From positions 16,871,739 through 16,935,738 of the forward strand of contig CP136062.1 of assembly GCA_032622095.1 (NCBI GenBank): a stretch of 64,000 nucleotides of DNA, in the 5' to 3' direction. The notes beneath the pieces were generated by a model that worked only from the letters and a program-made list of their open reading frames with translations, had not been told where the DNA came from and made no database searches. Position 1 is the first letter of the stretch. The number at the start of each line of letters is the position of its first letter. A program made the position numbers and the translations under genes. Of this stretch, positions 9,647-20,454 are shown one piece after another. The DNA comes from Siphonodentalium dalli. Taxonomy: Eukaryota > Mollusca > Scaphopoda > Gadilida > Siphonodentaliidae.

Positions 9647-10746
9647 TAAGTCCAAATCAATTTATATCTCTGGCCCACTGAACTATATGGTAAATCCCAT
9701 TCTTAGTAGAAAGCAGGGTCCGTGCTGATCCAAAATTTTCTTTTGCCAAATTATTTGCCATATGAAAATATTTTTTGGCAAATTCTAAACTGATCTTAAT
9801 GGAGGTGTTAACTTTTCCGAAACCATGTAAAACACCACAAATATATTTTTCAACTTTATTGAGGAATTAATAAGGGACTTGCCAAAACTTTTGCCAAATG
9901 AAAATATTTTTTGCCAAATGTGAATTATTTTTGCCATTGGCAAATGTGGCAAGTGGCAGCGCAAACCCTGATAGAAAGGGTTAACAAACCCCTGAGTTGA
10001 AAACCGTATGAAAATTCTATGGTACGTTTTATCATGGTTCATGTATAAATCGCTGATTGATGGATCAAATACGCCCATCTTAATCCTCCATGGACCACGT
10101 GATCTCAACTTTTGATAAAACCCAGGATGCCAGGTCAATCTGCCTGTAAATCTGTGGCATCACACCATACAGTAATGCCCTAAATAATCGACTCCTTAAC
10201 CACAGCAGAATTATGGGTAATTTTTCAGGATTTAGACGGAAATATGGCTTGTTGCAATTCATCGGAAAGTTATCAGTGCAATGTGTCATCTGCCAATTTG
10301 AGGATACTAAAGAAAAACTAAACTAAAAAAGAAATAGAATCTATGTGAAGAAGTTTCTATAGAAATATGATAATAAAGAATCTGTCCAGAGAAGATGAGG
10401 CCTAAGCAGAATAAGGTCCCCAGAGAGTGAATTTAGTGATGCTAGCCCAATATGCACTCTGGGGACCTCATTCTGCAACTGACAGGCACACTAAACTAGG
10501 CTTGGTCAGTAATGTAAGACATCCATACCCATAATAGAACTACATCGTACAGTACTGCTCTAAGTAATCGACTCCTTAAACACAGCAGAATTATGGGTAA
10601 CTTTTCAGGATTTAGTCGGAAATATGGCTTGTTGCCATTCATTGGAAAGCTCTCCATTTAATTTCAAATTGGAGATTGTCATGATATCAATTAGATATGA
10701 GGACAATTGCCTGATTTTCAATCAAATGTATAGCTTTCTTAAGTGT
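9647..10746. other. Intron with half MITEs and one hairpin MITE
   Basis: Contents are single left arms of the mariner-like family at 10170-10275 and 10550-10652 and a GAATGAGGT-family element at 10405-10498. A region at 9720-9970 is rich in repeated TTTGCCAAAT/ATTTGGCAAA words. No exon is recognised. Confidence 0.6.
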
Positions 10747-12641
10747 TATAATAACTAGGAAACATGAATGGTAATATCACGTGACTGATGGCTCAGAAAC
10801 AGACTGAAATGACGTAAATGTTTGCATCACTATGCATGACGCACATTCCTTATAGCATCGTGTTTGTGTCTCTCAGTGAGGATACACATTAGAAGTAAAC
10901 AGTGGATTAGTTGTTTTTATGTGTAAGCAATATTTGCTAAGTGGGTGTCTGACCAGGTAACACGTTGTCCGAGACGTAGTGAACACCAAACCTGGCACAC
11001 CAGAATGACAAAAACAAGTCAAAGTGAGATGCCGGCAGGTAGACCAGAGGCCTTTTGGAAAAGTCAAATGAGGATAAGAGCAAAAAACGGCTTAAAACAT
11101 ATTTGTCAAAAGAATCGTTCACGCAATACTGCTGGACACAAAACACACAGGCTATGTTGCAATGTCTCCTCTACACACACTATGCTTGGCAATATTTTAA
11201 GTTCCCGTCCCGATGACTCAGTAAGTAAGGCACATGGTACTAAATGGAGGGGACCTCGATGACCCAGTCAGCAAGGCGCACGAACTCCCACGCGGAAACC
11301 CCGATGTCCCAGTCATCAACGTGTATGACCCTCTTACGGGTTGGATCCCGGTGCCTCAACCGGTAAGGTGCATGGTATTCTCATGGAAGGACCCGGGTGA
11401 TATAATTAGTAAGTCGTATACAATCTTATGGAGGGGACCTCGGTATCCAATATTACTACGGAGGCGGCCCCGGTGATTCAACCAGCAAGGCGCATGGCCA
11501 TAAACCTTAAATTCTTATCTGGTACCCAACATAAATCAGTTTGTGGTGTATCTATGACACAAAGTTTTGTCAGCCACCAAGTAATGTAATTATATATATA
11601 TTTATAATATCAATTAACATATATGTAGTGGGGTTGTATATAGTCCAAAGCAACCCCGAAACTCAACACTAGGATGTGTATCATGTGATACTAACATAAG
11701 ATAATAAATTGTTTGTATATTATATTAATAAATGTGTTAAAGTCTATATATATTAATAATGCCATATAGGCAGTGTGCTTGTTAAAAATAATAACAGGTA
11801 GTAAAGTTCCTCAAAGTAGTAACAGGTAGTAAAGTTCCTCAAAGTAGTAACAGGTAGACTAGTTTATAGAATTTATAGTTAATAAGTGATGGAAAAGTCT
11901 AGTTTATAACTATGCCCTTGTTGTTATCGGGTGGTATCTGAATCCAACGAGATCGCATCGCGCGTATAATTTCCCCATAAAATGAAGGTGGTTCACAAAT
12001 GCATGGATGTCAAAAGAAAGGGGAGGTTGTCTGCTGTATGCATATTAAAGAAGATTCTAGGCTATATGTGATGATGACCAAGGTCCCAATTTCCCGCAGA
12101 CAATTTGCTCCTCGTTCTGATGACATGAATTTTGAGGTGGAAGCTGGACCCTGGAGCGGTTTATTAGAATTTTGAAAAAAGTTTTTGAACGTACCCCATC
12201 GAAATAAGATTCATTTAATGCCAAAGGTAGAATTTCTAGGTTTTTGAAAAATTCTCCCAATGAGTTAAAAAGATGCCAGAATGTTTTGATAAGACCGTCA
12301 TCAGTTGCAGTTTGCTGACTATATGCCACGCTAAGCGCATGTCATATCATGTTTCGACCCTTTAACTGCAAGACATGTGTACTAAGCCAGCTCGAGTCCG
12401 GGCGTCGCCCGCGATCTTATCTAAATACCGACAGAACATAGCTTCCAGGGGGATGATGTGATTGGACCCGTACCGTGTTATAATAACTAGGAAACATGAA
12501 TGGTAATATGAAGTGAGTGATGGCTCAGAAACAGACTGAAATGACGTAACTGTATGCATCACTATGCATGACGCACATTCCTTATAGCATCGTGTTTGTG
12601 TCTCTCAGTGAGGATACACATTAGAAGTATAACAACGGAGT
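10747..12641. mobile_element. Composite repeat flanked by 165-bp direct repeats
   Basis: The segment starting TATAATAACTAGGAAACATG (10747-10911) recurs at 12478-12641 with few differences, an offset of 1731 bp. Between them is an element starting TAAGTGGGTGTCTGACCAGG (10937) whose relatives are at 21250-21895 and 61639-62093. The centre (11200-11980) holds an unrelated insertion with repeated GGGGACCTCGATGACCCAGT-like words. The arrangement could be LTR-like or a duplication around an insertion; no retroviral-type reading frame is visible. Confidence 0.5.
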
Positions 12642-12733
12642 AGTTGATTTCGTTGTATAAATCAAAAATAATAATTATGGCATAAATAAAATACACCCAA
12701 AGTAGCCGAGTGTTCTGAATTCTATGTCTCCCA

Positions 12734-13010
12734 TAGGATAGGATAGGATAGGATAGGATAATTTATTTACAATATACATGAATTATACAATGGCAGAAAT
12801 ACATAATAAGGTAAACGCAGTATATTGTCGGGGGTAGCTTAGTCCTATCGGGCTGTCTTCCTGCTACCCCCTAAAACATATATCAGTATAAATAATAGAA
12901 TAGATGCTTGTATTCATGTCCAAGCACACATACAGACTATAATCATATATAAAACTTATATAGAATCTGCTACTTTGGGAATTTTCAAAAACAAGTATTT
13001 GGTGTGGTTC
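12734..13010 (-). mobile_element. Possible 3' end of a minus-strand LINE or SINE
   Basis: A (GGATA)n run of about five units at 12734-12760 is followed by AATTTATTTACAATATACAT and a GGGGTAGC...GCTACCCC stem at 12829-12870. Short pentamer tails at one end are typical of some non-LTR retroelement 3' ends (family knowledge), which would place the element on the minus strand. No protein was recognised. Confidence 0.35.
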
Positions 13011-13470
13011 TGAGCCAATCTAGGCGAGTTATAAGATCTAAAATGTATTATTTCTCAATATGAATGTTTTGAACTGTTCAGATTTTCTATGACAGTTTCG
13101 GTTCCAGTTCCAGTTCCATGGGTTTATTAGGAACAAAACAGTTACTTTTTTGTTGCTACAACGGATTCAAGCGAGAGATACCACCATTATTAGTTCGGTA
13201 AACTAAATGTATCTATATAGCTCGCCGGAAAGTCTCGTTGTTGAGTGAGGTTTTGGGATAATTCAAATTAACAATATTACATATATGTAATGTTTATATG
13301 AATGTCTAGCGGTATAGGGTCATAGTCCCGTTAGAGAAATCATAATAAAATACGGTAGCATTTTTGATGTGTGGAAGTGTATGGGAATGCTAGGAACACG
13401 AATGTGATGTGCGTCCACGTGCAGGTGTGAAGAAAATAGCAGATGATGCCATAAAGAATGAGGCCATAAA

Positions 13471-13558
13471 GAATGAGGTCCTCAGAGGGTGAATTTGGTG
13501 ATGCTAGCCCACTGTGCAGGATAGTATCACTAAATTCATCCTCTGGGGACCTCATTCA
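13471..13558. mobile_element. GAATGAGGT-family hairpin MITE
   Basis: The left arm GAATGAGGTCCTCAGAGGGTG pairs with the right arm CATCCTCTGGGGACCTCATTC around GCTAGCCCACTGTGCAGGAT. Other copies are at 8107, 10405, 16160, 17187 and 62531. Confidence 0.7.
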
Positions 13559-13808
13559 TGACAGGCACATCCAAGCGTTACCTACGGAAACTCTTTGAAA
13601 TTTGCTTTCATGGAATTCTCCCCTCTTGCTATGCTCCCAACATTTCATGATATTTCTGCTCTAAAAATAGCCCATTTGCTTGTACCTCTAGGATGTAGGT
13701 ATATAATGAGAAAAATTATAAATAAATTTTATCTTAATTGATCTTATCTTTGCCAGACAAGCTTACTTGATTCATATACCAGTATGTTATTTTATGCCCC
13801 GGAAACTA

Positions 13809-14010
13809 CAGTAATGTCCTAATTAATCGACTTCTTAACCACAGCAGAATTAAGGGTAACTTTTCAGGATTTAGTCGGAATTATGGCTTGTTGCCATTCA
13901 TCGCCAAGAGCTTTACGATGAATGGCAACAAGCCATATTTCCGACTAAATCCTGAAAAGTTACCCATAATTCTGCTGTGGTTAAGGGGTCGATTACTTAG
14001 GGCATTACTG
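13809..14010. mobile_element. Mariner-like MITE, full hairpin
   Basis: TA-flanked, it starts CAGTAATGTCCTAATTAATC and ends TTAGGGCATTACTG. The arms are near-perfect reverse complements around CCAAGAGCTTTACG. It lies 324 bp upstream of the CTLD-3 exon. Confidence 0.85.
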
Positions 14011-14334
14011 TATATGAAACTTGTTTGAAGGAGATACACTAACTTGAACCCTTTCTGTACTAAATGGATTCTCCCACTCTGTTATAAAAGTATACATTGG
14101 AATGGTCTATTATTCATTTGAAGGGATGTTAATGATATTTGAGCAGACGACAGCCAGACGAAATGATGATACAGTTACTGAAGAATTCATATTCTTCGAT
14201 GGGAAATGTTCATATAATAAGTTCCACTATGGTCGTTTGTTGAATTTATTATCTGAATATTTCCTAAGGTAACTACTCGTCGATGAGTATTTAGTATAGA
14301 AAGTGTTCATTTTGCTGTTTTTTTTGTTTGACAG

Positions 14335-14515
14335 TTGCTCTGGATTCGCCTGTTTTACCATTTGACGCTGTTTGGTACCCGCCGTCCCTGTCACATTTCT
14401 GGTATGTGTCAGAAGAAATGTCCGTAGAGCAAGCAATAGTGGAGTGCCAAAAATATGACGGCGTTCTCGCCAAAATATATGATCAGCCATCCATGGATTT
14501 CCTAGCAGGGAATTT
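14335..14515 (+). CDS. Exon: N-terminal half of CTLD-3 (short form)
   Basis: The 181-bp exon runs from TTGTTTGACAG to GTAAGT, phase 1 in and phase 2 out. It encodes VWYPPSLSHFWYVSEEMS, the C1 cysteine in IVECQKYDGVLAKIYD, and a helix ending MDFLAGN. Unlike the other two it lacks the N-terminal cysteine pair, so it is a short-form CTLD. The partner is 16839-17056. The last ~65 bases, the donor and 44 bp of intron are copied identically at 15541. Confidence 0.88.
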
Positions 14516-15130
14516 GTAAGTATGCTCGTCATTTTCTGATTGTTTAATTATTTGCGAAGTCAGTCACAAAATCTATTCTACTTGAATTTCAACAAAAAAT
14601 TAAAGAGAAATGTGATCTGATACTGAAAATTTCACCAGAAATTGTGATTTTTGGAATATATGACGAATACAACACTCAAGACAACTTGAGGAATATTTGC
14701 CTCCTACTATTCAAACGATATATTTTCTCCAGCATGATAAAAAAGAAAGACCCAACTTTTATTGGATTTCAAGAATGGCTTAAGTATTATAAGACAGTAG
14801 AACAAGCATCGCCAAAAAATTTTGCATCGAAAAAAGACATCCTTTTTCATGATAGATGGAATATGATAGAAAATATCTTTAAACAATAACGTTATAAAAA
14901 TCTTTTTAGTCCTCTCCTTCACATATTTTTTCTGGCAAATGTCAGCATAGTTCCACGGCAATTCATACTCATAAATATAAATAAAAAGTACTGTATACAA
15001 GCCCACATGCATGTATGTCACAGGAGTTCATCTCCTCCAACAACCTTGCAACTTGTCAAATTTCATTCTCGGACTAGCCTTTGGCAAATCATAGAGAGAG
15101 ACTTCTGGCAGGTTGCACTGAGTTGTTGGC

Positions 15131-15158
15131 GGGGGGGGGGGGGGGGGGGGGGGGGGGG
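15131..15158 (+). repeat. Poly-G tract, 28 bases
   Basis: This is an uninterrupted run of G, with a poly-T run about 50 bp downstream. Such tracts can form G-quadruplexes and are prone to length error in sequencing, so the exact length is uncertain. Confidence 0.8.
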
Positions 15159-15540
15159 TGGACTTTTGGAACATTGTGTTTGTCTTACATGGTTCTTTTT
15201 GCTTACTGTTTTTTTTTTTTTTCTTCTCAACTCATCAAACAAATTAAAAGAGACATCAGAAGATAACCATCATCCAACATGATAACTTTTCACTCTGATA
15301 ACTTAATAACAAAACAAAAACAAGAAAACAAATGGGTTTAATACCTCCAATCATTTATTTCAAGTAAACACTCATCACAGAACCATGTAAGGAAGAACTA
15401 TATTATAGGACAGTATTTTGCTTCCTACGTATATGTAATTTTCTTTACCTTAAATATACAAAAATTCATATACATTTATGTCATTACAGTTTTGTGTAAA
15501 TCAATATTTTTTTTATTCCAATAAAAATTATTAAAAAAAA

Positions 15541-15650
15541 AAATATGACGGCGTTCTCGCCAAAATATATGATCAGCCATCCATGGATTTCCTAGCAGGG
15601 AATTTGTAAGTATGCTCGTCATTTTCTGATTGTTTAATTATTTGCGAAGC
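15541..15650 (+). repeat. Displaced copy of CTLD-3 exon 3' end, donor and intron start
   Basis: About 109 bp are identical to 14451-14559, covering 65 exon bases, GTAAGT and 44 intron bases, at an offset of 1090 bp. It is preceded by an A-rich run (ATTAAAAAAAAAAATATGAC). It has a donor but no acceptor of its own was recognised. Confidence 0.85.
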
Positions 15651-15787
15651 CAACATTTAAGTTGAATTTATTGCAGTTCGGATTATCCCAATATTATTTT
15701 GAAATATATAATTCGCGTAAATCTTTCAGCTCTTGGCATATGATAAAAAAATGAGCTATCGCTGCACAAAACACAGTTTTGTCCATC

Positions 15788-16154
15788 TTAACCCTTTACC
15801 CAACAAAACGCCCAAAAACGCCCAAATAAAGCTTCAACAGCCTAAAATATCTTCGGTCTGTCTCAATAACACCATACACATATGGATATCATTGGAACCG
15901 GTTCATTGACCACATTGTGATGGTTACAGTTATGCCCTGTGCCAATGCATTGTCTTCTATATGCGAGTCGACCATAGGTCGCCTCGCATATATAAGAGAA
16001 TGCATTGGCCTAAAACACTTTTTACCATTTTTTCTTACATTCTTTAACAATTTTATAATTTTTTCTTACATTTTTTATCAATTTTTATTTTTCTACATTC
16101 TTTGACAATTTTATCATTTTTAATATGTGTTAAGCCAATGCATTCTCTTATATA
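15788..16154. mobile_element. piggyBac-like MITE, inverted orientation, truncated
   Basis: The TTAACCCTTTACCCAACA end is followed by the segment AAGCTTCAACAGCCTAAAAT and the hairpin core in the opposite orientation to the 4536 copy. It breaks off within the second hairpin at TCTCTTATATA (16154). Confidence 0.7.
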
Positions 16155-16159
16155 TACCC

Positions 16160-16348
16160 AAGCCTTGAAATAGTTTGCCTGTCATTTGCAGAATGAGGTC
16201 CCCAGATGATGAATTTAGTGATGCTACCCCGCATAGCGGGCTAGCATCACCAAATTCACCCTCTGGGGACCTCATTCTGCTTACACCTCATCAGAATGAG
16301 GTTCCCAGAGGGTTAATTTGGTGATGCTAGCCCGCTATTTCAAGGCTT
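16160..16348. mobile_element. GAATGAGGT-family hairpin MITE with an extra arm
   Basis: GAATGAGGTCCCCAGATGATG pairs with CACCCTCTGGGGACCTCATTC; a third arm (GAATGAGGTTCCCAGAGGGT) follows. The outer words AGCCTTGAAATAG and CTATTTCAAGGCT are inverted, suggesting a larger foldback. Confidence 0.65.
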
Positions 16349-16838
16349 GCTTATACCTTAGGCAGGTGAATGACGTCATATATTTTTTTCTATATCCATC
16401 AGTGATTTTTTAGATCGCGGGTATGGATTTTGGAGAAATTATCATGTGACTTCCGGTTAGCAACAATGTGGAGATTGCAAAAAACGCGGAATTTGGAATG
16501 AAGCATCGCGATGAAAATGAAAGTAACTAATTCACAACTTACGAGGAATTCACATGTGATCTAGGTCTATTAATTGCAATTAGACCAATTTCTTTGGTTA
16601 GCTTAATGAAAACGAAAAATGAAGACGTCATGACACGGTTTCTGACGTCATTTTGGATTTGTGGGCCAGAATCCAGACAATATTGCACAATCCACAACAC
16701 GTCTTGTCAAGTTGGCATGTCATCTCCGTCGTGATCACTGCGTGATGTTACATAAATTATTCTTAGCGCACAGCATGTGAGCATGTGTGGTTGCTCCACT
16801 ACTTGTCACGTATAATTCATATTACTTTATCGATTCAG

Positions 16839-17056
16839 GTTTGAGAAGCTCGACAATATGACCGGTGTGGACATATGGACAGGGATGGGCTACAATGGAA
16901 CTGATTGGCTGGCGTGGTACTATAGTGTCATCACATGGTTTGACTGGGACGTCACAGAGCCTGCCAACATGACAGATACAGACTGTGTTCTTATAAACAC
17001 AACAGGAAAATGGATCTCAAGAAACTGCTCCGAGAACCATACATTTATCTGTGAAT
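16839..17056 (+). CDS. Exon: C-terminal half of CTLD-3, heavily glycosylated
   Basis: The 218-bp exon runs from TATCGATTCAG to GTAAGG, phase 2 in and phase 1 out. It encodes VDIWTGMGYNGTDWLAWYY, WFDWDVTEPANMTDTDC, GKWISRNCSENHTFICE. Cysteines C2, C3 and C4 are all present. EPAN resembles an altered EPN motif and WIS replaces WND, so calcium/sugar binding is uncertain. Five N-glycosylation sequons (NGT, NMT, NTT, NCS, NHT) fall within about 73 residues. The exit phase matches the EGF exon 32 kb downstream at 49225. Confidence 0.9.
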
Positions 17057-17186
17057 GTAAGGACACTTATGGTCATTAGTTCCTATACGACCAATTTAAA
17101 AAATGGTCTCTCCATCAATTCGCTGTTTATTTTTTTTATATTGGATAATAAATTTAGTTTTACTGAACTTAATGGATGATATTTAG

Positions 17187-17287
17187 CCTGAGTTTAGTGT
17201 GCCTGTCATTTGCAAAATGAGGTTCCCAGAGGGTGAATTTAGTAACATTGGTTAGAATCACCAACTTCACCCTCTTGAGACTTCATC
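17187..17287. mobile_element. GAATGAGGT-family hairpin MITE
   Basis: The left arm AATGAGGTTCCCAGAGGGTG and right arm CACCCTCTTGAGACTTCAT pair imperfectly, preceded by the family lead TAGTGTGCCTGTCATTTGCA. Just downstream, a 62-bp segment (GTGATGTACGCCCATTTGGA...GTTATTCGGTCATTTTAC) occurs twice, at 17336 and 17540. Confidence 0.6.
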
Positions 17288-17789
17288 AGCTATGGGGGAC
17301 ATAGACTCAGAAGAAGCTCCGTAATGGTGAATATTGTGATGTACGCCCATTTGGAGTTTTCTTTGGAAATTATCTCAGAGTTATTCGGTCATTTTACCGA
17401 ATGACCGAAATATAGATTTCAAGGCTCAATTTATTCGTGTAATAATCAGTAATTTCGTATAAGTTAAACGCTCTTCGTTCGTATGAGTAATTACCAACGG
17501 GAAGTTGTACTATTTTTGAAAGCAATCACGATGGCATATTGTGATGTACGCCCATTTGGAGTTTTCTTTGGAAATTATCTCAGAGTTATTCGGTCATTTT
17601 ACTTTTACATTCTACTTATGATGGCCCGGGTCTCCTGCGTAATCACAGACAAAATTATAAGAAATAACTTTTGTTTCGAATCGAAACTTTCGATAAAGGT
17701 TATGAGTTATCGTAACTGAAAAGTTTGAAGATAAATTTTCAGATCTAACTGCATAACCTTAGTCAAAACAAGAGTTATTTCTAAACCCT

Positions 17790-18179
17790 TTAACCCTTTA
17801 ACCAACAAACCGGCCAAATAAAGCTTCAACAGCCTAAAATATCTTCGGTCTGTCTCAATATAACCATACACATATGGATATCATTGGAACCGGCTCCTTG
17901 ACCACATTGTGATAGTTACAGTTATGCCCTGTGCCAATGCATTCTCTTATATATGCGAGTCGACCATAGGTCGCCTCGCATATATAAGAGAATGCATTGG
18001 CCTAAAAAAAATCTTTTTTTAACACTTTTTACCATTTTTTCTTACATTCTTTAACAATTTTATAATTTTTAATGTGTTAAGCCAATGCATTCTCTTATAT
18101 ATGCGAGGCGACCTATGGTCGACTCGCATATATAAGAGAATGCATTGGCACAGGGCCATTCTGTTGGGTAAAGGGTTAA
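17790..18179. mobile_element. piggyBac-like MITE with two hairpin cores
   Basis: It has TTAA at both borders. The left end is CCCTTTAACCAACAAACC and the right end is CTGTTGGGTAAAGGG. The orientation is opposite to the 4536 copy. Confidence 0.8.
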
Positions 18180-18325
18180 TGATGGAGTTGCGCTGGTGCA
18201 GTATTAAAGATCCTTTGCCATTCTGTTATACATGCGAACCTCCCATAGGGAACCTCTCATATATAAGAGAATGCACTGGCTTTGAAGGTCAAGGTAAATA
18301 AATATTGTCAGGCCAATTTATTCTC

Positions 18326-18725
18326 TTAACCCTTTACCCAACAGAAAGGCCCTGTGCCAATGCATTCTCTTATATATGCGAGTCGACCATAGGTCGCCTC
18401 GCATATATAAGAGAATGCATTGGCTTAACACATTAAAAATTATAAAATTGTTAAAGAATGTAAGAAAAAATGGTAAAAAGTATTAAAAAAAGATTTTTTT
18501 TAGGCCAATGCATTCTCTTATATATGGGAGTCGACCTATGGTCGACTCCCATATATAAGAGAATGCATTGGCACAGGGCATAACTGTAACTATCACAATG
18601 TGGTCAAGGAGCCGGTTCCAATGATATCCATATTTGTATGGTTCTATTGAGACAGACCGAAAATATTTTAGGCTGTTGAAGCTTTATTTGGCCGGTTTTG
18701 GCCGGTTTGTTGGGTAAAGGGTTAA
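18326..18725. mobile_element. piggyBac-like MITE with two hairpin cores
   Basis: TTAA-CCCTTTACCCAACAG starts and TGTTGGGTAAAGGG-TTAA ends. It lies only about 150 bp from the 17790 copy and is inverted relative to it. One core is altered to TATATGGGAGTCGACC. Confidence 0.8.
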
Positions 18726-20454
18726 GGCCCTCACACACGGCGTTTGGGGCGTGTATCAAGTGATATGCTGACTTAGAACACACTGTATGCAATGGGTGCT
18801 TGCACACGGCGGGCGGCATCACAGGAAACACAGACATCGTTGCCACAGGGTTACATTGATATCCTAATCAGGGGTGTTGTGCCTCACGTATCGCGCGTTA
18901 TTGTCGTGGCAGATCAGTAAATTCCTCCGTTTGCAGTGATGGTATAGAATGAAGACACTGGATGCACAGTGGCTTTCTGTCTAGGTCAGGTTTGGACTGT
19001 GATTTTGCATCGCTTCACCATACAGTCATTTTAAACAAAAAGACGCAAATAACAATGAAACCATGATATTAACAAAAACAAACAAGTAACCCCAGAAAAT
19101 TCTATTGCCTCAGAAAATGTGATACATGCAGCAATAGTCTGGTCGAATAAAGGTTTGACCTAGAATAAATTTGGACTAAATTGGTTTGTATACCATTTTG
19201 AAGAGAAATATATCCTCTATAACATATCCAAAATCCGCTAAAATCCACTTTGAGCAATTTTTGTAATTCAAGATGGCGTCCAAGATGGCTGCCATTTCCG
19301 TTAAATCAGTTCTACGCAATTATAGTGAGAAAATCTTGTCATATGTATACACTGGTATACATTTCTGTGAAGCTAAGACATAACCCCACCGTTGTAATCC
19401 AAAATTGGCACTCCCCGTCATAAATGGCCGCCAAAATGGCGGCCGGAAGTGGAAATTTTTACGTTTTTTACTAATATCTTTAAGATAAGTTTCTACTGTT
19501 TGGAACTGGTTGAGAATTTTGACTTTATTTTGTATTTAACATCTTAACTGACCACTGGAGCAAAGAAATATGCTATTCATGGGTTCCCAACCCCTTCCGA
19601 TCGCTAAACAATTTGATTTTACAGAACGCGGTATAACATAGCACAAAATATCACCATTGGGATTCTAGTCATATTTCATCAAGAAATCGGAAGAGCTGTG
19701 CAATGTAAGTAATGCTTTCTACTTTTTATGGATATTCCAACTCACTTTGGATCAAAATGGCTTCCAAAATGGCAGCCAAAATATGGAAAAATCTCAATAT
19801 TGTCCCAGTGTGCCATGCAACTGCTTATAAGTTGATGTTGATACACACAGTTCACTATTCTGTCTTATATACATTGAACACCAACATTTCTGATGCACCT
19901 TGGTTAATTGATTCCATTGAAACCACTAAAATCACCAGAATTATTCATTTTTTTCTGTCACAAACTTTGCATCAAAATCGCCAAAAAATCACTGTTCAGG
20001 TTTGAAACATTTTTTAAAGTAAAATGGAAATTTCTTTGGTATCAGCGATGTTTATTATTTTGAAATGTGCTAACTGTGTCACACTGATGTGTTTTAGACA
20101 ATATTGCTCAAGATTGCTTGCAAAATGGCAACCAAATTTGGTAAAATGTTGATTTGTCACATATATTCCAAACATTATTCACTGCTGTTCCGAAAAGGTA
20201 GCAGATTGTGACTCACTTGGTTATTGAAAATGCTACTTAGTCAACTAAATGTGATATTCTGGTTGTCCCAGAACCTTAATAGGCATGGAAGTTCATTTAA
20301 GGGTGCAGTATGGATTTTGCCGAAAATTTCTTTTGGGATTCTGTCCATGTTGTTTTTTTTAACTGGAATGGGCAGAAAGTTGAAACGGAACTGAGAGGGA
20401 TCATAGTATGTGGCTACTCTGGCCCATTGTAATCAACATTGATCAACTTAATAG

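Larger units (their letters stand above)
14516..16838. other. Intron of CTLD-3
   Basis: It contains a 28-base poly-G run (15131-15158) followed by poly-T, the exon-edge copy at 15541, a truncated piggyBac-like MITE (15788-16154) and a GAATGAGGT-family element (16160-16348). An open frame at 14644-14889 has plausible composition (TFIGFQEWLKYYK) but no recognisable domain. Confidence 0.6.

Noticed and set aside
11217-11510. Possible tRNA or SINE promoter in GATGACCCAGTCAGCAAGGCGC-like words
   Set aside because: No cloverleaf can be drawn and no consistent A and B box spacing is seen.
14644-14889. Open frame with protein-like composition (TFIGFQEWLKYYK...)
   Set aside because: No recognised domain, no clear splice borders, lies within the CTLD-3 intron in AT-rich DNA; not supported as a gene.
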